NCBI GenBank assembly: GCA_001303885.1
Contig: LJUE01000210.1
Span: forward strand, 1,350-7,228
Length of the DNA stretch: 5,879 nt
Direction of reading: 5' to 3'
Source of the DNA: Planctomycetes bacterium SM23_32
GTDB taxonomy: Bacteria; Planctomycetota; Brocadiia; SM23-32
A program made the translations under genes and the position numbers. This document shows positions 1 to 5,196 of this stretch, in pieces (position 1 is the first letter of the stretch; the number at the start of each line of letters is the position of its first letter). A model generated the notes under the pieces. It worked only from the letters and a program-made list of their open reading frames with translations. It had not been told where the DNA came from and made no database searches.

Positions 1-314
1 AGCTCCGGTTCCGGCGCGGCCAGCTCGCGCCGGACGGTCTGGAGCGCTCGCTCACCGCCGAGCCGACCGAGCACACGCAGCAGTGAGCACTGGGCGTCCA
101 CGTTCGCCGTGGGGAGGGCGGCCAGAAGGGGGCCCGTGTGCCGTTCGGCGTCCTCGACCCGCCTGCACACGGAGACCACCGCAGCCGAGGCGGCAGACCG
201 GTCCTCTGCGCTGCGTGCCGCTACCAGCAGCTGGACAAGCCGCGGCAGTTCTCCCACGTCGGCCAGCCTGCCGAGCGCGCGCAGCGCCTCCCGTCGAACG
301 CCCGCCGGGTCGCT
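1..314 (-). pseudogene. HEAT-repeat protein, continuation beyond in-frame TAG (partial)
   Basis: This stretch continues the HEAT-repeat gene in the same frame after the TAG at 315-317. All 104 codons to the window edge are open. The translation starts SDPAGVRREALRALGRLAD and goes on with VQLLVAARSAEDRSA and CSLLRVLGRLGGERAL. The D-x-x-V-R-x-x-A-L-x-A-L-G pattern is that of a HEAT helix pair. Codon third positions are mostly G or C, as in the upstream part, and the segment is what would be expected next in the repeat solenoid. As written it would not be translated unless the stop is misread, or it restarts internally at a GTG. I see no convincing ribosome binding site for a restart. The gene runs past the left edge, so its true C-terminus is unknown. 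I am fairly sure it is coding-derived, and less sure whether the stop is biological or an error. Confidence 0.75.
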
Positions 315-317
315 CTA
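315..317 (-). other. In-frame amber stop interrupting HEAT-repeat gene
   Basis: The plus-strand CTA reads TAG on the coding strand, in the context GCC TAG AGC. HEAT-like sequence lies on both sides in the same frame: AVPTLIEQA before it and SDPAGVRREALRALG after it. One base change from GAG (Glu), AAG (Lys) or CAG (Gln) would create it. The neighbouring genes end in TAA (2756-2758) and TGA (1610-1612), so nothing here suggests that TAG is generally reassigned. Confidence 0.8.
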
Positions 318-1580
318 GGCCTGTTCGATCAGCGTTGGCACGGCTTCGGCGCAGCCGCGTTCCGCCAGGCCCCTCACGAGCGCCCGTGCCACGTCCTCCG
401 CCGCGCGGGGCACCAGCGCGGTCATGGCCTCGTCCACCCCGTCGGCCTGGAGCCGCGCCAGGCTCTCCCGTGCCGCCTCCGAGCCTCCGGCCGCCGCCTC
501 TGCGAGCAGTTGCACGCTGTCAGCGGTGCCGACGGCGCCCAGGGCCTCGAGCGCCGCATCGCGGACGGCCGCCTCGTCGGACGCTGCCAGGCGGGCCACG
601 GCCTCTCCGGCCGCTGCATCGCCGCGCTCTGCCAGTGCCCCGAGCAGGACGACCTTGGCCTGGGGCGGGAGGGCCAGCAGCTCGCCGGCAAACACCGCCG
701 TCGCGGCCTCCCCGGGCAGCTCCACCACCAGCCGTGCGGCCGTCAGTCGCAGTCTGGCGTCGGCTCCTTGAAGCGCCTCCAGGACCAGCGGCGCGGCTTC
801 CGTGCCTTCGGCTCGGACTGCCCCGATGAGGGCGGCGGTCCGGATGGTTGAGCCGTCGCCGCGCTCCAACAGCTTACGGCAGATGCCGGCGGCGTCCCGC
901 GCGTTCCCGCCGGATAGCAGGCCATAGGTGCACGAGAGATACGCGTCCGCCCATTCGGCCTCCAGCCCCTCGGGGGCGGGCGCAGAGGCCAGGGCTGCTG
1001 CGGCATCGGCCGTTCCGACGCGGCCGAGCGCCGCCAGGGCGGCGACGCGGACCTCGGCGTCGGGGTCATGGAGGAGCGCCATGAGCTGCGGCACGGCCGC
1101 TGCGTCGCGGCGTGCGCCGAGGGAGTTGATGATGCCCACCTCCAGGCGTCCGCGTGCCGGGGTCAGGGCGCGGCGCAGCGCCTCGCCGGCCTCGGGGCAT
1201 GCCAGGGCCTCCAGGGCATAGCGAGCCAGGTGCGACGTGTCGGCCTCCAGAAGCATGCCCTCCAGCGCGTCCACGCAGCGCGCGGAGCCGGCGCGCGCCA
1301 GCGTCTGGCAGGCGAGCTTGATAGCCCCGTGGGTCGCCTGCGGGTCCTGGAGCACCGCGATCAGACGCCGTTCGATAGCCCCGCGCTGGGCCGCGTCCGG
1401 CGTGCGCAGTTGGGCCTCGAGGGCCGTCCACTCGGCACGGCTGGCGCCGAACTCAAAGCGGGCGATGCCCCGGACCCCTGGATCGGCAGGCGCGGGGACT
1501 TCCTGCTGCGCCGTGAGGAAGCCGGCCGCCAACCCGAGCGCCGCCAGGGCGCCCAGCATCGGGACAGACCTGTCGTGCAA
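315..1580 (-). CDS. Exported HEAT-repeat domain protein, truncated by TAG
   Basis: This is an alpha-solenoid protein of HEAT repeats, probably a scaffold or protein-binding partner outside the cytoplasm; it has no catalytic motif. From the TTG at 1580 the ORF has 421 residues. The N-terminus has HDR, then a hydrophobic stretch (MLGALAALGLAAGFL) and TAQQ, which looks like a Sec signal peptide. HEAT units follow from about residue 60 to the end, for example PDAEVRVAALAALGRVG (about 173-189) and DEAAVRDAALEALGAVG (about 335-351). The start is uncertain. The first ATG is at 1559, but that choice leaves no positive charge before the hydrophobic core. TTG at 1580 keeps an arginine but lies 16 bases from a perfect Shine-Dalgarno. 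An in-frame ATA at 1589 sits at the ideal 7-base spacing. The gene lies 29-50 bp behind the oxidoreductase stop, so it is probably co-transcribed. It ends at a TAG inside the solenoid, and the frame continues to position 1. Its presence with Gfo/Idh and ThuA genes is typical of Planctomycetota-like genomes. Confidence 0.75.
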   Translation of the reverse strand: MHDRSVPMLGALAALGLAAGFLTAQQEVPAPADPGVRGIARFEFGASRAEWTALEAQLRTPDAAQRGAIERRLIAVLQDPQATHGAIKLACQTLARAGSARCVDALEGMLLEADTSHLARYALEALACPEAGEALRRALTPARGRLEVGIINSLGARRDAAAVPQLMALLHDPDAEVRVAALAALGRVGTADAAAALASAPAPEGLEAEWADAYLSCTYGLLSGGNARDAAGICRKLLERGDGSTIRTAALIGAVRAEGTEAAPLVLEALQGADARLRLTAARLVVELPGEAATAVFAGELLALPPQAKVVLLGALAERGDAAAGEAVARLAASDEAAVRDAALEALGAVGTADSVQLLAEAAAGGSEAARESLARLQADGVDEAMTALVPRAAEDVARALVRGLAERGCAEAVPTLIEQA

Positions 1581-1596
1581 AGCGCCTATCGCACGG

Positions 1597-1605
1597 ACCT
1601 CCTTT
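1597..1605 (-). promoter_or_regulatory. Perfect Shine-Dalgarno ahead of HEAT gene
   Basis: The coding strand reads AAAGGAGGT just inside and around the end of the oxidoreductase gene, whose TGA is at 1610-1612. This is a full match to the 16S rRNA anti-Shine-Dalgarno. Seven bases downstream, in the HEAT frame, is ATA (1587-1589), not a standard start. The out-of-frame GTG two bases downstream hits a stop one codon later. The nearest in-frame standard starts are TTG at 1580 and ATG at 1559, both further away than usual. Confidence 0.7.
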
Positions 1606-1609
1606 GCAG

Positions 1610-2723
1610 TCACAGCCGCCAGGGCTCGCGGTAGGAACGGCCAAGCAGGGCGGCGGCGCCGGGATCGCCGATGATCTCCTCCCTCTCGGGGTCCCAGCGT
1701 ATGCGCCTGCCGGTGAGCATGGCGATCTCGCCAAGGAGCGCGACGCTGATGGACCGGTGGGCCACCTCGGGGGGCGTCGCGGTCTGCCGCCGGCTCTTGA
1801 GGCACTCGATGAAGTTCCCTTGGTGCCAGTCGCTGCGATAGAGCCGCACTTCGTACGTCATAGAGGCCGTCCTCGGGATACCTGCCTTCGCCCCAGACCT
1901 CAACGGGCCCGCTCAGGTCGAGCCCGAGGCCCCAGTGGGCTATGTCAATGTGGTGGCCGCCCCAGTCGGTCAGGCCGCCGCCGGAGTAGTCCCTGATCCA
2001 GCGCCAGTTGTAGTGGCAACGCAGCTCCGTGTAGGGCGCCCACGCAGCGGGGCCGAGCCAGAGGTCCCAGTCCAGTCCCTCGGGCACGGGCATCGGCGGC
2101 TGCGGCTCTGTGGTGGGGGAGCCGGGCAGGCCCACCTCCACCCTGTGCACCCGGCCCAGGCGGCCGTTGCGGACCAGCTCGCAGGCGCGGCGGAAGTCCG
2201 CGCTGGAGCGCTGCCAGCTCCCGGTCTGCCAGACGCAGCCGTAACGCTCTGCGGCGTCGCAGATGGCGCGTCCCTCGCGGATGGACCGGGCGAGCGGCTT
2301 CTCCCCGTAGACGTCTATCCCCGCGCGGGCCGCCGCGATGGCCGGTATGGCGTGCCAGTGGTCCGGCAGGGCGGTGCAGACGGCGTCCAGGTCGCCCCGG
2401 GCCAGCATGTCGCGGAAGTCCACGTAGGCGGCGCAGTCCGCGTTGCCATAGTGCTCGTCAACGAGCTGCCGGGCCTCCTCGCGGTGGCCCTCATCCACGT
2501 CGCAGACGGCGACGAACTGGACATCGTCGCGCCCCAGGAAGCCGCGCGTGTTGGCAATGCCCATGCCGCCGACGCCGATGGCGCCCATCACGATGCGCTC
2601 GCTTGCGGGCGGGCGGCCGTCCGCGCCCAGGGCCGACGAAGTCACCACGTACGGGGCTGCGGCGAGCGCGGCCGCGCCCTTAAGGAACCGCCGTCTGGTG
2701 ATGGGTTGCCTGTAGGCTGCCAC
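1610..2723 (-). pseudogene. Tat-exported Gfo/Idh/MocA family oxidoreductase, internal deletion with frameshift
   Basis: This is an NAD(P)-dependent sugar or polyol dehydrogenase of the Gfo/Idh/MocA family. The GTG start at 2723 is chosen because GAGGAG lies 7 bases upstream and because it puts a consensus twin-arginine motif TRRRFLK at residues 9-15, followed by a hydrophobic stretch. The Rossmann motif GVGGMG is at 50-55. EKP, with its active-site lysine, is at 141-143. GGGLTDWGGHHID is at 248-260, giving the family's D-x-x-x-H pair (D253, H257). Homology holds to about residue 290 (GRYPEDGLYDV). The family's C-terminal part then resumes in another frame: EVRLYRSDWHQGNFIECLKS, then RRIRWDPE and a final REPWRL before TGA at 1610. 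From memory of the family, roughly 60-75 residues of the C-terminal beta-sheet domain are missing at the junction near 1850-1856. Read straight through, the N-terminal frame misses the TGA and enters the HEAT gene, ending at 315 after 802 codons. The start lies 32 bp after the stop of the upstream gene, as in an operon. The family call is firm; no substrate can be assigned, and the protein is probably non-functional as written. Confidence 0.85.
1847..1856 (-). other. Deletion/frameshift junction in the oxidoreductase gene
   Basis: Upstream of this point the coding strand encodes GEGRYPEDGLYDV in the start frame. A few bases later family sequence (VRLYRSDWHQGNF) continues in a different frame. 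No poly-G or poly-C run of the kind that causes simple slippage lies here. Family residues that normally sit between these two motifs are absent, so this is a loss of sequence and not a one-base slip. Confidence 0.75.
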
Positions 2724-2730
2724 TCCAAAG

Positions 2731-2736
2731 CTCCTC
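2731..2736 (-). promoter_or_regulatory. Ribosome binding site of the oxidoreductase gene
   Basis: GAGGAG on the coding strand lies 7 bases before the GTG at 2723. It supports that start over the ATG at 2786, which lies inside the upstream gene and would add 21 arginine- and glycine-rich residues ahead of the Tat signal. Confidence 0.7.
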
Positions 2737-2755
2737 GGGGCCCGTGTCCGCCGCG

Positions 2756-5044
2756 TTACTCCTCCTGGGCAGCCTCCGCGACCCATATGTTGCGGAACTG
2801 CACGGGGTGGCCGTGGTCCTGCAAGTAGAGCGGTCCCCTGGGCGCCTCCTGGCCGCTGATGCCGCCGGCCGTGGCGCCGGGCAGCACCACGTCGTCGTGG
2901 ATCTTCACCCCGTTGTGCACGACGGTGATGCGCCCGTCGGCGGCCTTGTTGCCGTCCGCGTCGAATCGCGGTGCCCGGAACTCCACGTCATAGGTCTGCC
3001 ACTGCATGGGCGGGGCGCACATGTTGACGCGCGGTGCGGCCACCCCGTAGATGCCGCCGCAGCCGCCTTCGGCCGGCTCCAGGCCGTAGCTGTCCAGTAT
3101 CTGGATCTCGTAGCGGCCCTGGATGTAGACGCCGCTGTTGCCCCGGCCCTGGCCGCGGCCCGTCGGCAGGAATGGCGTGCGGAACTCCAGGTGGAGCACG
3201 TGGTCGCCGAACGTTCGCCTTGAGATCACCGAGCCCGTGCCCGGGGCTATCTCCATGGCGCCCTCGTCGGTCAGGCGCCAGCGGCATCCTCCGGCGTCCT
3301 CCACGTCGGCCGGCTGCCAGTCTGCTGCTTCGGCGTCGGTCTCCGGCACGAACGCCACGTCGAAGAGCTCCCGGGGCCCGAGGCCGTCCCGCTCGTAGGG
3401 GCCGGCCATCTCCCACTGCGTGACGTAGCCGTCGGACTTGGCCAGGGGTCGGGGATCCGCGTCGCCTGCGGCTGCCGCCAGCCCCTCGACCGCGCCGCCG
3501 TCGGGGCCGACGGTCCTCGCGCATGCGGCCCAGTCGCCGGGGCCCTGAGTGACCTTGAGCATCAGGTCGTTCCGGCCCTGCCGCAGCGTCACGGCCACCT
3601 TGTCCTCGCCCGGCGTCAGGCCCCGCAAGGCGTTGTTGACGTGCACGAGTCCGCCGTTGAGCCATGCCTTGATGCCGTCGTCGCTCCCCAGCTCCAGGAC
3701 GGCCTCCTGGGCAGCGGGCGAGTGCAGGCGGGTGCGCAGGTAGGCGACGCGGCTGTCGCCCCCGATGAGCTGGTCCAGGTGCACGGCCGACTCGCGGCGC
3801 CCGGGGTGTGTCCAATGGCTCAGGCCGTCGCCGTCCAGCAGCACGACGGCCCCTTCGGGTGGCTCCTGGCCGAGCGTGGGCGAGAGGCGCTCCACCTTGC
3901 GCAGCTCGAACGTCCCCTGCCCGTCGCCCTGCACGCGTCCGGCGAAGACATCGCCCGTGATGCTGCCGCTCCACGCGCTGCCGTCAGCGGCGCGGCCGGT
4001 CAGCTCCACAACGGCCCCGCGCCGTTCGCCTTCCATGACTGCCAGGGGCTCCAGGTCCCGGTCGAAGTCGCTGAGGACGCGCGCCTGGTAACGACCGCCC
4101 CCCAGCGCAATGACCTGGGCAACGGTCCTCTGCCGGGCGACGTCCATGGTGCGCACGCCCTCCCAGTCGCCCATCGGCGCGGCCGCCAGCTCGGCGCTGG
4201 GGGTCGCCTCCGCCGGCAGGTCGCCCAGGGCGAACTGGATGCCGTCCAGGTAGTGGCGCAGGACCATGGGGTTCCACGCGATCTCGTTGCGGTGCCCCAG
4301 CGAGCAGTAGAAGACGCGCCCCTCGCCGTACGCCCGCGCCCAGCTCACGGCGAAGTCGCCGTCGTGACGGTGGATGCCGTCCTTCTCCATGTTCGTCTCG
4401 GCCGTGTCCAGGCTGAGCAGCACGCGCAGCGTCCCTCGCGAGTAGGGCTCCCTGAACTGGTAGATCTCGTCGGCGACCCGGAACCCCTGCCCGCCGAACG
4501 CCGCGCAGAGGGGGTGGCCCGGCTCGTCCAGCTTCACGGCCACCTCCTCGTTCCAGGGGTGGCCATCGAAATAGGCGCCGATCATCTCGCCGTAGGCGGG
4601 CCAGTCGTAGAAGCAGTCCGTCGCCGCGTGGAGGCCCACCAGGCCCCCGCCCTCGCGCACGAACTGCACCAGCGCGTCCTTGAGGGCCTCGTCCTCAAAG
4701 AGCGTGCCCGTCGTGTTGTTCATGCACACGGCGTCGAACCGGCGCAGGCTCTCGGGCTGGAACACGGCCACGTCGTCGGTGACGACGGCCTCGTAGGCGC
4801 CCGTCTTGCGGCCCGTGACGCGGAGGGCCTCTGACAGATAGGGGATGGAGTCGTGCCGGAATCCCCGGCAGAGGGTGAAGACCAGCAGCCGGCGCGCTGC
4901 GGCCGGCCGGACGGTGGCCTGATCGGGCGCCGCCTGCTCGATGCGCTCCAGGGCGTCCTGGGGCAGCTCCTGGGCACGGGCGGCCTGCGCCGCGCAGCAG
5001 GCCGTGACGAGGGCCACCGCCGCGAGATGCCTCCTGCTCAACAT
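2756..5044 (-). CDS. Exported ThuA-DUF1080 fusion protein
   Basis: This is an intact 762-residue protein likely to process keto-sugars or glycosides outside the cytoplasm. The start ATG at 5044 is preceded by AGGGAGG with 6-base spacing. The N-terminus MLSRRHLAAVALVTACCAAQ is an export signal; VTAC at 13-16 fits a lipobox, while AQAARA-QE around 24 fits signal peptidase I. A ThuA domain (glutamine amidotransferase-like fold) spans about 52-274, with CRGFRHDS (59-66), GLHAATD (137-143), GHPWNEE (161-167), DEIYQFREP (192-200) and WARAYGEGRVFYCSLGH (235-251). A small beta-rich linker domain covers about 290-390. A DUF1080 domain (Pfam 3-keto-disaccharide hydrolase family, concanavalin-like fold) begins at about 397 (GAVVLLDGDGLSHWTHPG). 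It is interrupted at about 418-585 and resumes at 586-758, with GRGNSGVYIQGRYEIQILDS (633-652), APRVNMCAPPMQWQTYD (670-686) and a final LYLQDHGHPVQFRNIW. It is the first gene of the three-gene minus-strand run. The domain calls are firm; exact activity and substrate cannot be read. Confidence 0.92.
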   Translation of the reverse strand: MLSRRHLAAVALVTACCAAQAARAQELPQDALERIEQAAPDQATVRPAAARRLLVFTLCRGFRHDSIPYLSEALRVTGRKTGAYEAVVTDDVAVFQPESLRRFDAVCMNNTTGTLFEDEALKDALVQFVREGGGLVGLHAATDCFYDWPAYGEMIGAYFDGHPWNEEVAVKLDEPGHPLCAAFGGQGFRVADEIYQFREPYSRGTLRVLLSLDTAETNMEKDGIHRHDGDFAVSWARAYGEGRVFYCSLGHRNEIAWNPMVLRHYLDGIQFALGDLPAEATPSAELAAAPMGDWEGVRTMDVARQRTVAQVIALGGGRYQARVLSDFDRDLEPLAVMEGERRGAVVELTGRAADGSAWSGSITGDVFAGRVQGDGQGTFELRKVERLSPTLGQEPPEGAVVLLDGDGLSHWTHPGRRESAVHLDQLIGGDSRVAYLRTRLHSPAAQEAVLELGSDDGIKAWLNGGLVHVNNALRGLTPGEDKVAVTLRQGRNDLMLKVTQGPGDWAACARTVGPDGGAVEGLAAAAGDADPRPLAKSDGYVTQWEMAGPYERDGLGPRELFDVAFVPETDAEAADWQPADVEDAGGCRWRLTDEGAMEIAPGTGSVISRRTFGDHVLHLEFRTPFLPTGRGQGRGNSGVYIQGRYEIQILDSYGLEPAEGGCGGIYGVAAPRVNMCAPPMQWQTYDVEFRAPRFDADGNKAADGRITVVHNGVKIHDDVVLPGATAGGISGQEAPRGPLYLQDHGHPVQFRNIWVAEAAQEE
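3290..3793 (-). other. Beta-sandwich module inserted within the DUF1080 domain
   Basis: Residues 418-585 of the ThuA-DUF1080 protein split DUF1080 between WTHPGRR and CRWRLTDEGAME. The first part, about 420-522, has HLDQLIGGDSRVAYLRT, ELGSDDGIKAWLNG and LMLKVTQG, a galactose-binding-like or PA14-like jelly roll common in Planctomycetota proteins. The second part, about 538-582, has GYVTQWEMAGPYERDG, ELFDVAF and ADWQP. In proteins I remember, the AGPY/LFD/W-x-P part comes before the HLD/GSDDG part; here the order is reversed. The module probably binds carbohydrate, which is an inference. Confidence 0.6.
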
Positions 5045-5050
5045 CGTCGT

Positions 5051-5057
5051 CCTCCCT
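5051..5057 (-). promoter_or_regulatory. Ribosome binding site of the ThuA-DUF1080 gene
   Basis: AGGGAGG on the coding strand sits 6 bases before the ATG at 5044. It fixes this start in preference to ATGs further upstream in other frames. Confidence 0.7.
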
Positions 5058-5082
5058 GTCCCGGGGGTCAGCCGAAGGGCGC

Positions 5083-5111
5083 ATGGTACTCGCGGCCGCC
5101 GCCCGATGCAA
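5083..5111 (-). promoter_or_regulatory. Candidate promoter for the minus-strand operon
   Basis: On the minus strand TTGCAT (5106-5111) and TACCAT (5083-5088) are separated by 17 bases, resembling weak -35 and -10 boxes (3/6 and 4/6 matches to the sigma-70 consensus). The position, about 40 bp before the ATG at 5044, is suitable. This is weak evidence on its own. Confidence 0.25.
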
Positions 5112-5118
5112 CTTCGGC

Positions 5119-5128
5119 GCCGGCCGGC
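5119..5128. promoter_or_regulatory. 10-bp palindrome in the divergent control region
   Basis: GCCGGCCGGC is a perfect palindrome lying between the two candidate promoters, just upstream of the -35 box of each. It could be an operator for a shared regulator, but short GC palindromes are common by chance at this base composition. Confidence 0.15.
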
Positions 5129-5133
5129 TGCGG

Positions 5134-5163
5134 TGGACTCGGCTCTGCGCGGCGCGTTAGAAT
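5134..5163 (+). promoter_or_regulatory. Candidate promoter for the sugar ABC transporter gene
   Basis: TGGACT (5134-5139) and TAGAAT (5158-5163) are separated by 18 bases. The -10 box matches the sigma-70 consensus at 5 of 6 positions, which stands out in such GC-rich sequence, and the -35 box at 4 of 6. Transcription would begin near 5170, leaving a leader of about 27 bases that holds the ribosome binding site. Confidence 0.4.
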
Positions 5164-5185
5164 CCCGACGACGCGACTCCCTGTC

Positions 5186-5191
5186 GAGGAG
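5186..5191 (+). promoter_or_regulatory. Ribosome binding site of the ABC ATPase gene
   Basis: GAGGAG followed by five C residues and then GTG at 5197. It decides the start, because there is no in-frame ATG until codon 57, inside the helix that follows Walker A. Confidence 0.65.
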
Positions 5192-5196
5192 CCCCC

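Noticed and set aside
315..317. General reassignment of TAG to an amino acid
   Set aside because: Only one in-frame TAG is seen and other lesions lie close by, so mutation or sequence error is the simpler reading.
83..851. Plus-strand open frames of 248 and 237 codons over the HEAT gene
   Set aside because: They overlap each other and lie antisense to clear HEAT repeats. One is proline/arginine-rich, as expected of frame shadows in GC-rich DNA.
2724..2786. Longer oxidoreductase start at ATG 2786
   Set aside because: It overlaps the end of the upstream gene and adds 21 residues before the Tat signal. GTG 2723 has a proper ribosome binding site and places the twin arginines near the N-terminus.
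1935..2828. 297-codon plus-strand open frame opposite the oxidoreductase gene
   Set aside because: It is antisense to conserved Gfo/Idh motifs, has Val/Ala/Gly-rich composition typical of a shadow frame, and has no recognisable domain.
3641..4834. 397-codon plus-strand open frame opposite the ThuA-DUF1080 gene
   Set aside because: It lies wholly antisense to a firmly identified gene, and its translation shows no family motifs. High GC removes stop codons from antisense frames.
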